53,443 nt of DNA from Phytophthora quininea (lineage: Eukaryota; Oomycota; Peronosporomycetes; Peronosporales; Peronosporaceae). The first letter of the stretch is position 1; each line of letters starts with the position of its first letter. A program made the position numbers and the translations under genes. Shown here in pieces: positions 22,219-34,079 of this stretch. The notes beneath the pieces are model-generated. The model worked only from the letters and a program-made list of their open reading frames with translations. It did not search any database and was not told the DNA's origin. The stretch lies in NCBI GenBank assembly GCA_011947345.1, contig JAAVTG010000294.1, forward strand, positions 1-53,443. The letters run 5' to 3'.

Positions 22219-22401
22219 TCAAGCAACTACGAAGAATCTTGCTCTCTCAACGTGCTGGGTGTGGCCACGGAGAAGGCGCTGGACAGCGATAGACATGAAG
22301 AACAGCAAGAACAGCGCAGGCCAGTAGATGTTGTGGTGCCACCGGGTTTCGTAGCTAAGGACGTATCCAAGGGCGGGTGGAAAGGCATGCAGACTCTCTA
22401 T
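22219..22401 (-). CDS. Possible terminal exon of a small membrane protein
   Basis: A minus-strand frame ending at 22219 encodes GYVLSYETRWHHNIYWP, then a hydrophobic span (ALFLLFFMSIAV), then a basic RLLRGH tail. Composition is protein-like and includes one credible membrane segment. A CCAATAG splice-acceptor-like string lies just upstream of this stretch. The open frame runs on to 22620 but that part looks random. No family is recognised and no upstream exon was found, so this is a weak call. Confidence 0.25.
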   Translation of the reverse strand: MESLHAFPPALGYVLSYETRWHHNIYWPALFLLFFMSIAVQRLLRGHTQHVERARFFVVA

Positions 22402-22839
22402 TGGAGTGGGAGCAGCGGCTTGCCGACATACTTGCCGATCGCGTTGTGACGCACGAGATGTTGTGCTGGATGCAGCGCTTTTGCAGAGTCCTGCTAGCCA
22501 CATACAGCCTTCGTTGCTGGCCAGCTGCAAGCGCTGAAGCGACCGTTGAAAGGTCCGCCCTTTACTTTCGTTCGTCGTTGACGACAGGATGGACCATGTG
22601 ACGTGAAGTCGGCCACCCAAAGCATCTATACGGGCATGTTCATCTATTGGTCTTTATGTGATCGGAGGCAGCTTCGTGTTGTTTCCTACTACTGCAGCCT
22701 TGATGCCTGCTCGCACGGCTGCATTGCTTGGTATCGCATCGTTACTGACAGCCGGGTTCGCGTTGTTCCCGGTCTTGGATGCATTCTGAAGACGGTTGCA
22801 AGTGTGAGTCAAAAGCTTGCGGGTAATCACGGACAAGAG

Positions 22840-23888
22840 CTACCGCACCTGGTCCTTGTAGTTGGAGACGATGTAGTCGAGGTCCACGATACGTGCGGCG
22901 ATGACCTTGAGCAGGCCCTGGATGTATTGGGCGACGTCCATGTCTTGCTCGCGCAGCACCGGCAGCTTGTCGCCGAGGTTCAGTCGACTGTAGAGATTGG
23001 TGACCGTGAGCACGATCTGCCCCGACTCGCGGCTGCGGTCGTTCGCCACGCGGTCGTTGCGCTGCCGGTCCAGGTCAAGTCGCAGCGCCTCGGATCGCAG
23101 CGACTCGAGCTGCTGCTGCTGCCCGTGGATGCTGCTGTTCTGCACCAGGACGAGGTTCTGCATCTCTACTTTCAGTGCCCGAATGCGCTGCCGCAACTGG
23201 TCGGTCTCGACCTCTGCAGCCCGCACTTGCGCCTTTAGGTCGTTGTTGGTGTCGACTAACGTGGCGTGGCGGTTGAGAATGTCGCCAATCTCCTCGTACT
23301 CCCCGTCCGAAGCTTCGACCGATGCCTCCAGGTACTGCCGGTACTTGAGCAGTTGGTCTCGTTTCCGCTCGAGAGCTTCGCGGTCTCGCCCGTCCTTCTC
23401 GAGCTGCATCACGAGCTGCTTCTTGCGCACTTCGTTGATCTCGCCTAATCGGTGCTCGCTCTTGCTCTTGAGTTCGGCTCGCGTTCGCTTCGAGTCATTC
23501 TCCTTGATGAACTTTTCGAAGCGCGTCACTTGCTCCTTCATCTCGGCCTGCTTTCGCTCCAGCTCGCGCTGTCGCGCGTCACACGCTTCCATCCGCTGCG
23601 CATATTCCTCTTTCATAAAGTCGAGCGCGTCGTCGATCTCCCGCATCTCCTTGCGTTTCTTGAGCAGCAGCGTCGACTGGGACATCTGCGAGATGCCCGA
23701 CACCACGGGCTCCATGTCGTTGATCTCGCGCAGAGGGAACTTGCCACTACAGCAGCAAAAAGCTGTAAGACCTCACAGTGAACGTAGAGGCCTAGCTAGG
23801 GCGCCACTTACTTGGCAATCCGAGCTTCCGTCAGGAAGACGCCCGACACGTCGTCCAGCGTGCCGCCAGCGCCGTTGGAGTCCCCCAT
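22840..23888 (-). CDS. CFAP73/CCDC42-like flagellar coiled-coil protein, two exons
   Basis: Exon 1 (23812-23888, ATG at 23888) and exon 2 (22840-23746) flank a 65-nt intron with GTAAGT donor and CTGTAG acceptor; the join gives 327 residues in one frame. Almost the whole protein is predicted alpha-helical coiled coil. It contains the DUF4200-type signature found in CCDC42/CFAP73: LLLKKRKEMREIDDALDFMK, EEYAQRMEACDARQRELERK and FEKFIKENDSKR. Family members belong to the ciliary axoneme (modifier-of-inner-arms complex in green algae). In an oomycete this fits a protein of the zoospore flagellum. No frameshift is present. The assignment between CFAP73 and CCDC42 is not resolved by eye. Confidence 0.8.
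23747..23811 (-). other. 65-nt spliceosomal intron of the CFAP73-like gene
   Basis: The donor GTAAGT (23806-23811) and acceptor TAG (23747-23749) keep the frame across codon AA|T, joining RIA-N-GKFPLREIND. The acceptor follows a T-rich stretch (TTTTTGCTGCTG). Confidence 0.85.
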
Positions 23889-24228
23889 TATAGTCGTGCT
23901 GTGCGCCTAACTACACGTCGATCTCCGATGCCTTGTACTTCAGCTCCAAGCGCTTAGCTCCCGATGCTTGGTTCGCCGCGTAGATGAAAGCTCATGCGGC
24001 GATTTTCGAGATGACAACTGACCGTTATTAGCCGTTAAATATACCACGTCCCCCAGCACCAGCACCCGCATGCTATCATGAAGCATGTTCAACAAGAAGT
24101 CGACATGGCGCTAGCGGGCTCTCATTTTCAAGCAGTTAAACAGCAAAACGAGTTGCCATCGCTCGCTTCAAGTACCCTCTTCAATACAAGCCCCTTTCAT
24201 TTCATTGGCTAAACCCAATTTCATCCAC

Positions 24229-24236
24229 TCATTTCG
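24229..24236 (+). promoter_or_regulatory. Possible oomycete initiator (Inr)-like site of the NOL11 gene
   Basis: TCATTTCG lies 48 bases before the NOL11 start codon. Oomycete core promoters often carry a TCATTYY initiator near the transcription start. The match is short and could be chance. Confidence 0.3.
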
Positions 24237-24283
24237 TCGTCAGCTACTCGGTTGGCCACCAGGCAGTCACATTGCTATCGCCG

Positions 24284-26733
24284 ATGGAGCTGGAGCCGGC
24301 CATCTCGCTCTGGCGCGGCCGCGCCGCTGACGCCGCGCTGCTGGGCGTCTCTACTAGCGCCGGAAAGGATGGCAACAAGTTGGTGCTAGTCACTACCGCC
24401 GAGGACGTGCGCGAGTTATGCGCACAGACGCGCAAGTGCACGAACCACTGGAGCTTCCGCGCGGGCAGTTCGCACGCGCTGCACGTGGCGGCGGCGCGTC
24501 ACCCGCAGTCCAAGCTTCTGTTCGGAGTCTGCGGGGCTCCTGGCGTCAGCGCCAGCAAGAAGGCGCGCCAGGCCAGACGCCAGGAGGCCAACAAGACGGC
24601 TGCGCTGCCTGCCAATGAGGCGCTGGCGGTGTGGCGCGACACGGACCTGGACGCGGCCAAGTGGCGTCGTGCGCCATTGCAATCAAGCTCCAAGACCTTT
24701 GCACTGCTGGTTCACCCGCAGTTGGAGGAGGCAGTGGTGGTGTTCCAAGACGGCGCCTTTGCGGCGTTCGATGAAGATCTAGCCAGGGTTTTCCACAGTG
24801 ACGATGCTAAGGATGCAGCAGCAGACGAGGAAGAGGACGGAGAGGAGGATGAAGAAGTGGTGTGGACCAGTCTGGACTCGGACCACCGCAATCCGCTCAA
24901 GGGCGGACTCTTTCTGTCGATTGTCGTGCAGAAAGTTTCCAAAGACGGAGACAAGAGCTTCGTGTTGATGGTGTATCAGATTACAGTGCCCGCTAAGGAG
25001 CGCAGCAAGGGTGGAGTGCTTGGCGCCGTGCTGCTCGTACGTCGTAAAGTGGATTTGCCAGAGAACGAAGAGCTGTCGGCGTGCGCTTTCCATGCCGAGA
25101 CGTTTGCGTTCTCGTTCGTTGGACGGTCTGGGAAGTGGCAGACCATGCGATTTTCGCGCGACGCACTGACCAACGCGTTGACGTTGGTGACTTCGCTGCA
25201 GTTGCCGTGCTTGACGTCCTCAGAGGCAGAGGCGACCACGCCGCTGCACAAGAAGCGCAAACTTCAGGCTAACCACACAGCAGCTTCAGGTTACAAGACG
25301 TGCGGCGTTGGCAGCTACAGCTACCTTATGGCTGTGGCCGACGACACGCCGACGAAAATTGCGGGATGGGATGCCAAATTCGCCGTCCCTGTGGCTAGCA
25401 TGGAGATCAACACGACCGCGGAAAAGGATGGCGACAGCGACGTCGTGGTGGGTCGTAGCAGCAAGGATGGCGTCGGCAAACTGGTTCAGCTCGTTAGCTC
25501 CTTGAATGGCGAGGCAGTTATTGTCGCGTACGAGCGTGGCGTCTTTATCGTTCACGTGAAAAACAAACATTCTACGCTGGCCAGTGTACTCGGCGCATTC
25601 GCGTCAAACGCTGTGACTGCTCCTTCTAGTGTGACTGCGCCTGCACTCCCGAACAGCTCCGTGCGGTGGGGAGACGTCAATCTTACTAACAGCTCAGATG
25701 GCGACAAGTTAGATGCCGAAACGTGGCAAGCCAACGTATGCAGCGAAGACGAGCGGGAGCGGCAGCTAATTGCAGACCTCTCAGATGCTTCTGTCACGCC
25801 TACGGCAAAGGCGTTCTCAAGCCGTCTCGACGAAGTCTTGAAGAAGAAGAAGAACAAACGGAAGGCTAGCGATGCAGGTGACGAACAAATTTCCTTTCGA
25901 TTGCTGCAGGCTGTGACTCGCCGATGCTTGGACTCGCCAACGCTTGGGCTTTGGGAGCCTCTGGAGACTATGCTGCGTACCAATCGGCTGTCCGCGCGTG
26001 CTGAGCCCACGCTTCTGCCCACACTCATGCAGCACAATCAGTTCGCGCTCCTCGAGTGCGCGATCGTCCACCTTGTCGACATCGACGAGCGCTCTATCGT
26101 GCGTCTTCTGAAGTATTTTATTCGCAAGAGCAGTTCCTCGACATTTGTCGAATTCGTGACGAAGCAGGTCAAGGCGAAGAACAAAAAGGCTGGCGAAGTT
26201 GATGGCAGCGCAGCCTGCGAACGGTTTGCGGTCGCTCTGCTGGGTCTGCCGACGAACAGTGTGTTCCTACACCACGCCATCCGAGAGCTGGAGCTCGAGG
26301 AGGTTCTGCTGGTGCTTGCAATCTGCAAGAAGCTGCTGCTGGCGCTCACCTCTGGCGACGACGCCCAAGAGGACGAGGAGAAGGCGAAAAAGTCGCCGAA
26401 GAAGACCAAGAAGGTCAAGAAGACGGACGTCGACGAGAGCTTGGCGTTGAAGAAGGACGAGCTGCGCTTCACGCCGCTGCCGCCGGCCTCACACTGCTGC
26501 GCCTGGATCTGCGCACTGCTAGACGCGCACTTGTCGGCGCTGGTGCAGCGTGCCTCGCAGAACAAGGAAGTCTCCCGCACACTTCACCAGCTGGAGGCGC
26601 TCGTGCAGCTGCAGCTCCGTGCCAGCGCCCAGTACGAGACGGTGCAGGGCGTGCTGAGCAACTTCCTGTCAGGCGTGCAGCTCCCGCAGGCCCCGGACTC
26701 CCGGACTACAGCATCGAGGAGCTGCACATGTAA
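24284..26733 (+). CDS. NOL11: NOL11-like nucleolar ribosome-biogenesis protein
   Basis: A single long frame of about 815 residues from ATG 24284. The N-terminal half is beta-rich with a DEEEDGEEDEE acidic loop, as expected for a WD40-type propeller. A KKKKNKRK patch and a second Lys-rich region (KKSPKKTKKVKK) fit nucleolar location. The C terminus has WICALLDAHLSALV, a leucine-rich helix, and a final SIEELHM close to the conserved end of animal NOL11. NOL11 is a subunit of the t-UTP part of the small-subunit processome, needed for pre-rRNA transcription and early processing. One base is missing near 26695 (PQAPDSRT instead of the PDYSIEE frame), so the open frame runs on to 26914; the true stop is TAA 26731-26733. 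Confidence 0.8.
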
Positions 26734-27028
26734 TCAACCTCGTAGAAGAAATAGATACTCGTTGGCAAAGGCAACAGGGCACTTCAACTTGATTAAGCTC
26801 TACAACTGTGGTTCGCTCATCAAGTGTGTGGTCCCACGATCAGCCTTTTCCTCCAATCAAACCATCGTACTTAGCCGAACCGCCCCTCAAAATAACAGGC
26901 GTCCCCCTTCATAGCAAGAAGAGCAACAAGGGCAAAGATCCCGAGCACGAAAGACCAAGGACGCCAAGGCAACGCCAGCCTTCCCAATACATTAGTTTAG
27001 TTAGCAAGAAAGACAAGCAGCAGAAGAC

Positions 27029-28259
27029 ATGGCCCAGCAAGCAGCGAACGACGACGAGAACTGGAAGGCCAACCTCAAGCGGCCGGAGAAGGACACGCGC
27101 GTGCAGACGGAGGACGTGACGAACGTCAAAGGCAACGAGTTCGAGGACTATTTCCTCAAGCGGGAGCTGCTCATGGGCATCTTCGAGAAGGGCTTCGAGC
27201 GCCCGTCCCCCATCCAGGAGGAGGCCGTGCCCATCATCCTGGCTGGACGCAACGTCATGGCCAGAGCCAAGAACGGCACGGGCAAGACCGCCGCCTTTAT
27301 CATCCCGTGCCTCGAGAAGACGGACACGAGCAAGAAGCATATCCAGGTGCTGATCCTCGTACCTACCAGAGAGCTGGCCCTGCAGACCTCGGCCATCGTC
27401 AAGGAGATCGGCAAGCACATGGGCGTCGAATGTATGGTGAGCACGGGCGGCACCAGCCTCAAGGACGACATTATGCGTCTCTATCAGACTGTGCACATTC
27501 TAGTGGGCACGCCTGGAAGAGTCATGGATCTAGCCAATAAGGGCGTCGCAGACCTCAGTCAGTGCTCCACGGTCATCATGGACGAAGCCGACAAGCTGCT
27601 GTCCCCAGAGTTCCAGCCCCTGCTGGAGCAACTGCTCAACCACACGGCAAAGCAGCGCCAGATCTGCCTCTTCTCGGCCACTTTCCCCGTCACGGTCAAA
27701 GCCTTCAAGGACAGATTCGTGGAAAACCCGTACGAGATCAACCTCATGGACGAGCTCACACTGAAAGGCGTCTCACAGTTCTACGCCTTCGTGGAGGAAC
27801 GGCAGAAGGTCCACTGCCTCAACACGCTCTTCTCAAGCTCGATATCAACCAGTCCATCATTTTTGCAACTCGGTGAACCGCGTCGAGCTTCTGGCCAAGA
27901 AGGTCACAGAGCTCGGCTTCTCGTGCTTCTACATCCACGCCAAGATGAACCAGGCGCACCGCAACCGCGTTTTCCACGAGTTCCGCAACGGCGCCACGCG
28001 GCACTTGGTGTGCTCGGACCTGTTCACGCGCGGCATTGACATCCAGACGGTCAACGTCGTGATCAACTTTGACTTTCCCAAAAACTCCGAGACGTATCTG
28101 CACCGCATCGGTCGATCCGGTCGGTATGGCCACCTCGGCCTGGCGATCAACATGATCACGTACGAAGACCGGTTCAACTTGTACCGCATCGAGCAGGAGC
28201 TGGGCACGGAGATTCGACCGATTCCGCCGGTCATTGACCGCAACTTGTACTGCAAGTAA
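27029..28259 (+). CDS. DHH1: DEAD-box RNA helicase DHH1/DDX6
   Basis: An ATP-dependent RNA helicase of the DDX6/Dhh1/Me31B group, which promotes decapping and translational repression in P-bodies. Motifs in order: [17 protein letters not shown] (Q motif), AKNGTGKT (Walker A), [26 protein letters not shown], then in domain 2 [20 protein letters not shown] and [11 protein letters not shown] at 27029 and TAA at 28257-28259 give about 410 residues, short because it lacks the long Gln-rich tails of animal and yeast members. Two single bases are missing near 27835 and 27868 (the second in a T run), between domains 1 and 2. A dead gene is very unlikely for so conserved a protein, so these are good markers of sequence error. 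Confidence 0.93.
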
Positions 28260-29871
28260 GTTTGCAGCGATACAAGCGAGTCAGAGCCGGGTTGCCAAAG
28301 AGAGGAAGGATTCGGTGGTGTGGTTGAAAGAGAGAGGAGTGAGTTAATGTGTGTGTGACGGTGGAGGTGGAGGGCGGAGAGACAAGAGCAGATGAAGACG
28401 AAGACGAAGAGAAGAAGAAGAAGGAAAGGAAACAAACTGGTGGCAGGAGCGGATGAAGCTGCGCGCCAGAAGGATACGATCGTGTGGTCGAAAGCGAGAT
28501 GCATACGATAGAGAGATGAAGCGAGCGGACTGCCGGCTGTGGCTCGACTGCCACGGCTGGCCTTGTTAGCGCTGAGAAATGATGATGAAAGCAAGGACGC
28601 CATGAGAATGGCTGACTGCAATGCAAGAACAAGTTGACGCGGCGCTGGGTGAATGGACTCGCGCAAGGATGAAGTGAGATAGTTACTTGCACGACACGCC
28701 ACGAACACAGCGCTCGCGAGGAAGGTGGAATGGTGAGGTGGAGATTGGCCCCGGTTGGCCCAGTCTTGGTGAGAGCAGGATAGCTGCGGCGCGGGAAGAG
28801 AATCGTGGCGCACTTGGTGTGCCACGATGGAAAAGAGGACCTAACGGAAGGAATGGACAGCAGCGATGGCGACGCCGAGAGCAGGAGGGTGAGCGAGAGC
28901 CCGACAAGTTGCCGGGCAACAAAGACGAACAATAGCGAGGGCAAGGTCGAGGCGTGAGAGGCGGAAGACCCTGCAGGCAGGCAGCAGCGGAAACCCGATC
29001 TACAGAGCCGGCGACGCGTGAGTGGTAGCTTTGTGTGTTGAGGTTTGCTTTGTGGCACGCGTGACGTGGCCAGCTTTCGTAAGTGTTGTCATACAGCGAA
29101 GTCTGTCGGTCTCGGATACTTTTTCGTTGGTATGACAGGATAACGTGTGCCGGAGGCGAGGCAGTGCGATGACTCGATCTGATCGGCAGGTGGCAATGAG
29201 AAGCTTCCTCGACCAGGCGCGCAGCCGATGGCAGCACTAGCTTGCCGCCTGTCGACTCAGGTCGATCTTGGCGCTAGTCGCAGCCCAACTGGTTCAACGT
29301 TGCGGCCGATTAGCGAGCGCAACTTCCATTTGGCGGTGCTGCCATGCTGGCAAGCAGCTTGCAGCTTGCAGCCTGCCTGGCTGGCGCCGCGGACGCAGAA
29401 TGCGCGCGAGATTGCTGAGCTGCCGCCTTTTACATGCGTCCTGCTCTGTGTGGCGGACGGTGAAAACTTTTGGCACGATCCTTGATCCCATGACACCGCA
29501 GGCAGACGGCGGTGGATCGGCCCGTCAAGTGTGCGGAGAGTTGGAGGCCGCCGGCGCTGGGCCCTGGGATCTGCCGAGGCAGCGGCTCTCTTCGACGTCC
29601 CCATCCTTGCAAAGCTCGCCGCCGCCTTGATGGCGGGGTCTTGGCCGTTCCAGTCCATCCGGTCGACCCGATCTCGAGGCAATATTCGGTAGCGTTGCTC
29701 ACGGGTGGACTGGCGGCACTCGATTCTTCTCAGCGGCGCTCACCCCTGCGCTCCATGAAGAAATGCAACGCTGAGGACTCTGCATCGTTGTCTGGGATAT
29801 GATTCATTAAATAGCGACCTTCTTCGGTCTATTGTACTCTATGGGCGTCCACGGATAAATACTTGCTGGCT
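28260..29871. other. Intergenic, no supported gene
   Basis: About 1.6 kb with a purine-rich (GA/GAA) stretch at about 28330-28440 in the helicase 3' flank. Long minus-strand frames (for example 28231-29058) are an effect of this bias (Ser/Phe/Leu-rich, no domain). Confidence 0.6.
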
Positions 29872-30555
29872 TTAGAACTCGACCTCGGCGAACACGCGGC
29901 GGCGGGAGGCCACGGGCGCCACCATGGCCATCTTACCGGTCTGCGGCAGCCGCCACTCCCTCGGCCCGCCGCAGACCTTCTGCGCCTTGACTGCTCTCTC
30001 CGTTGCGTTCCGGATCGGGAACAGGCTGCTGCGCTGCGCCTCGCCGTCCTCGGGGCGCATCTCTTCGAAGGACCGCTTTCGGCCGTCCTTGCTGCTCTTC
30101 TTGGCCGGCAGCGTCGGCACCGCCGGCTGCTTCTGCAGGAACTCGCGCACGAGCTTGACGAGCTGGCGGCCCACGCCGCAGACCAGCAGCGAGCGCTCCA
30201 CGTAGAGCGCCGACACGCGCGCCACCAGGAACTGCAGCAGCACGTTGAGCGTGCTCATGGTCTCCTTCTCCTGGGCGCGCAGGTCGCGGATGATGCGGCG
30301 GAAGGCGTACGTGTCCACGACGCTGGCCAGCCAGGAAGCCAGCAGGCTGGGCGCGGCCTTGCTCTTGTCCTTCTTGTCCTGCTTGACGGCGCGCGCCAGC
30401 GCCTCCAGCGCGCCCCAGAGCGCGTCGAACTCGGCCATGGTCTTGTACACGAAGTAGACGCCCGCGGGCGCCGCCGGCCGGACCTGCACGGCGAACTTCT
30501 CGAGCTTGCCGCCGATGCACGACGTCACGGTCGCCGCCAGGCCGCGCATGTTCAT
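29872..30555 (-). CDS. PX-like domain protein, putative
   Basis: A 227-residue single-exon frame from ATG 30555 (MNMRGLAATV). The N-terminal ~130 residues resemble a Phox-homology (PX) domain: a beta strand pair (KFAVQVRP, GVYFVYKTMAEFDALWGAL), a loop, then SWLASVVDTYAFRRIIRDLRAQE and a helix ending NVLLQFLVARV. PX domains bind phosphoinositides on endosomal membranes, but the critical basic phosphate-binding residues cannot be checked by eye. The C-terminal third is basic and disordered (KKSSKDGRKRSFEEM) and may hold a nuclear-localisation-like patch. A longer start at 30633 would read through the TATA-like site and is not used. The function remains a guess from the fold. Confidence 0.6.
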   Translation of the reverse strand: MNMRGLAATVTSCIGGKLEKFAVQVRPAAPAGVYFVYKTMAEFDALWGALEALARAVKQDKKDKSKAAPSLLASWLASVVDTYAFRRIIRDLRAQEKETMSTLNVLLQFLVARVSALYVERSLLVCGVGRQLVKLVREFLQKQPAVPTLPAKKSSKDGRKRSFEEMRPEDGEAQRSSLFPIRNATERAVKAQKVCGGPREWRLPQTGKMAMVAPVASRRRVFAEVEF

Positions 30556-30613
30556 GGTGGATGCTGTGTGTGTGGTGTGTAGGTTGCTGAGTGCTGAGCT
30601 GCGTCTGCCCTGC

Positions 30614-30621
30614 TTTATAAA
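30614..30621 (-). promoter_or_regulatory. TATA-like element before the PX-like gene
   Basis: TTTATAAA lies about 60 bases upstream of the ATG at 30555. TATA boxes are uncommon in oomycete promoters, so this may be chance. Confidence 0.3.
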
Positions 30622-30633
30622 CTGAGGCGCCAA

Positions 30634-33124
30634 GACTCCGACGCCGCAACGAGACTCGGCGAGCGCGGGGCAAATCTGTAAGTGACTGACCGGGCGTCAG
30701 GAGCGGGTCGAGGAGGAGGCAGACGAGACTGCGCAGAGAGCGGGGACAGCGCCAGGCCACGGTGAACCCGAGCCCTCAAGGCAGACAGGCCAGTCCGCCT
30801 AATTTGGTCATTTGGAGCTGGACACTTGAGCGGCGACTGCCCCGCCCGCATCAGGACTTGAAGCGAGTCTGCACATGCGCTGCTCCGACGGCTTTGCTGG
30901 GCGGGGCGCTGGCTTGCCTTCCGGGGACGTTCATTCATGGCGCTGCCGGTGCTGCAGCCCTTATCAGTTGCGTACTGCCGCCGACTGCCGCAGTTGCACC
31001 GATGGAAGATCTGGTCGGCATGTTGAGCAGCGCTTGCCTAATGGCAGCGACTTGGCTTCAGCCAGCCGCGTGTTTGCTGTCGGTCTCGAACCGTTGCCCC
31101 AGCTGGACCCGAGGAAACCCGACTGCGAGCGAGCCTCCTCCACAAACGTCCTCGGCATCAGGCCGTCGGTAATCCAGTCGAGTGTGCCTGCTGTTTGGGT
31201 GCTCTCGCAGCCGCGTCCGTCGTCCCGGCAAAACGTCGCCGCCATCGTCGCCATGAGCCGCTCGGCAAGGCGAGGATCAATCAAGGCGCACGCGTTGGAT
31301 TTTTTGGCCGAGCAAGGCCCCCAAGCATTTGCTGGGCGGTGCGAATCAGGGGGCACCCAGATTGCTCCCATACAAACGCCAACATATTCCGAAACGTCGC
31401 GCGGCGTCTGCGAGCCACACGTCTGCTCTGACCAAGCGGACGTAGCGCGGACGCACGGCTACGGTTGTGACAGGTGGGAACCAGCTGGCTATGGTCGCGT
31501 CCCGGCTGCGGCCCCGCGCTCTCTTGCTTTTTGTATGTGGGACAGCCCCGAGTCAGCTGGTGGTCACGCGGTTGACTCAAGCGGCGTGAGTGCCTCCCGG
31601 TCTCGTCAAGCTTAGCGCGCGACTGCAAAGGCAACTCGGCGTATCATTCGCCGCATGTGCTGGGCCATCCTCCGCCGCTGGCCGTTGCGGCGCCGCCGCC
31701 GCCGCTCCCACAGAGGACCACTCGACGCTTCGCATTGATTGCCACCGCCGTGGATGGCCGTGCGCGGCTCGCCTCGCTCTGCGCGTCGAGCGCTCGAGCT
31801 TCGTGCCATTGTGCCACATCCGCGAGATCCCGGCCGAAAAGGCCGTGGCCGTCTGCCTCGCCGTCGATGCATCGGGCCGTGCAGAGACCCCCGCCGCCAA
31901 CGGGACAGGCAACGCCCTGCGCCCGCCGGATACCAAGCTGCGCTCGGCACGCCACGTGAAGGTGTCACTGCCGATCCCGGAGCCAAGCCCAGGTGCCTGG
32001 GGCTAACGAAGCTCGAAAAAGCGGCGGCGCCGCACAGCCCCGACGCCAAAATATTGTGCACGGCTGTCCATTATGTCGCAGCGAGCCCCAGTGACGCACG
32101 CCCCCAGCTTGAAGATGCCCGCGGCGACGGCGGACCAACGGCAGCGACGGCTTGGTCAACACGGGACAACACCGATCCTCGGTCTACGCCAACTGGCTCA
32201 TATGGCTGCTGCAGAGGGTGACAGCTTGATCCGCTGCACTTGCGTCGAGGACGTCCGCGTGTCCAGCAGCTTCCGCTGAAAGCGCATATGCAGAGATCAT
32301 CCTTCCAGTCGCAATGATCTCGTGGCACTGCCAGTTGGCTTGAAGTTTAGGAGAGCATTGTCGTTTTGATCCGCCAAAAGCGGAGCCCATGGAGCTGCTC
32401 GCTGGCCCGAAGTTGATGGTCGGGTGGCTGCAAGTCGTGTAGTAGCACGTAGTACAAGTACACAGGCGAGTCCAGGTCCACACTCGTTTGTTGCCAGCAC
32501 AAATGTGGACCTCGCCAGTCGGAGGACGGATAACTTATCCTTGCCGGCTGTGGCTCCCAGCAAACGCTGCCGTCACGCCCTACGCCTCGCCCTGGAACCA
32601 ACCGGCTCATGCTGCGTTTACAGCCACCGCTCAAGGAAACGAGCCTTGTCGCCGCGCTTGCTAATGCCCTTCTCAAGATCACCAGAACGGAACAAGCAGA
32701 CGATGTCGTCAATGCCCTCCGAGAGAAGCCAGGAGAGTCTGGAGCGATGCGATGGTCTCCTGGCTGAGGCTGAGCTGGTTGTGTGTGCTGATTTATCAGC
32801 GCCAACTGAGAGCGGCCACACAACCCAGCAAATCGTTTATCACTTGGGCTATTTTTCGTTCACCGAGCCGCATTAGCACGTGCACAACCTTTCCATTGAG
32901 CTCGGGAACGATGGCGAGCTGCAGCCACCCCCACAAGCTTCTCGAGACAAGTCTCCTCCCTCGATAAATCACAAACCAGTCGTATCGTTTCGAAGTGTCG
33001 AGTTGTTGGCGCAGTTATCCTTGTCATTTCGCTTGCCAGGACCTGCACCGAAAAAGGCAACTTCAAGAGGTTGATGTTGCAAGCCCTCTAGCAATAAAAG
33101 TGCGCTCGTTGTTATTTGTTTGAT
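30634..33124. other. Gene-poor spacer
   Basis: About 2.5 kb without a convincing gene. Many GC-driven open frames overlap on both strands (31577-32221) without domains. One short plus-strand frame at 32609-32767 (52 codons, KETSLVAALANALLKITR) has helix-like composition and could be a coding remnant. Confidence 0.5.
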
Positions 33125-33559
33125 CTACCTGCGTCTACCTTGCCTACCATGACCAGCGGCACCTGCAGGAACCCCCGTTGGAATAGCCGCCCTGTAGTCG
33201 ACAGGCCACACAGTGCCGCGTTCGGCCACTTCAAACGCCTCGAGCATGCCCGCCGGTATTTCAGCTGCTCGTAGCCAAGTAAGTTGTCGATCACCCGTCC
33301 GCTCGACCAAATAGAAAGCGTCACCACTTGCATTCGTCTTCTTGGCGTGTATAATCTCGACCTCGGAGTCCTCAGATTCAGAGCAAGAGGTGTCGTCGGC
33401 AGGCAGATCCACAGGTGGAGCTTGAGCGACTTGGAGGGTGCGTTCTCCAACGAGCTCAGCAAGCGTTGCACGGCGAACTTGCTCACGAATTGGGGCGCGA
33501 GAACGTCTGGCCGATTCGAGTCGGGTAATCTGGGCAAGTTGGCGGTTCTTGCGCGGCAT
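33125..33559 (-). pseudogene. Chromodomain-like fragment, probably from an LTR retroelement
   Basis: A 144-residue minus-strand frame from ATG 33559 (MPRKNRQLAQITRLE). The middle reads DSEVEIIHAKKT, DAFYLVERTGDRQLTWLRAAEIP and MLEAFE, the order of a chromodomain (beta strands, then the TW and C-terminal helix), though the usual KWKGY core is changed. Such domains end the integrase of chromovirus Ty3/gypsy elements, abundant in Phytophthora, and also occur alone. No integrase or reverse transcriptase is seen next to it. It is listed as an element relic; a small host chromodomain gene is the alternative. Confidence 0.4.
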
Positions 33560-33972
33560 CTCAATGTGGAAATGCGGCAGCAAACATCAACATGCACGTG
33601 AGTTGAAGTGCACAGATCTATTTTTGACCAATCAAAAATAGTTAGCTAAATAAATCCGCCAATAATAACCTGGCGCCATTTTAGCTAATAACATCATGAG
33701 GCATTCCCACAATATTATAAATCGCAGAGCTCCTTATCGAACACGCTGCAAAGCGTTGTCATTACCATAATTCAGATGATACACTGAGATAGAAAGCAAA
33801 CGAAATGCTGAGAGCACAGCCCAACAAGGATTAATTGCGTGATCGGTATAACCGCATGAGCCGTATGATCCAAAATCGTACCGGTAGCGTACCGGTTTTG
33901 CCGGGGCGCTGATATGCTTGGGTTCATAGAGATTCCAAACCGATACCAGTTTTGTACCGGGGAACTTTATCG

Positions 33973-34016
33973 CTCGGGGCCAAGAAAACATCACCAATTT
34001 TCCCTCGGGGCCAAGA
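33973..34016 (+). repeat. 13-bp direct repeat pair
   Basis: CTCGGGGCCAAGA occurs at 33973-33985 and 34004-34016, next to repeated accggt/taccgg strings at 33880-33960. This is typical low-order repetition in mobile-element debris. Confidence 0.6.
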
Positions 34017-34079
34017 TGGAATCAAAAAGGAGCATAACCGCGCCCCTTCCAGCGGTTTATGCAGTAGATCAACATGTAT

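Noticed and set aside
22997..23893. 298-codon plus-strand frame opposite the CFAP73-like gene
   Set aside because: Ser/Arg/Cys-rich antisense product of a coiled-coil gene; the minus-strand protein has clear family motifs and a good intron.
28231..29058. Long minus-strand frame after the DHH1 gene
   Set aside because: It comes from a purine-rich 3' flank, giving a Ser/Phe/Leu-rich product with no conserved segment.
31577..32221. Overlapping GC-rich frames on both strands
   Set aside because: Ala/Arg/Pro-rich, no domain, mutually antisense, expected from base composition.
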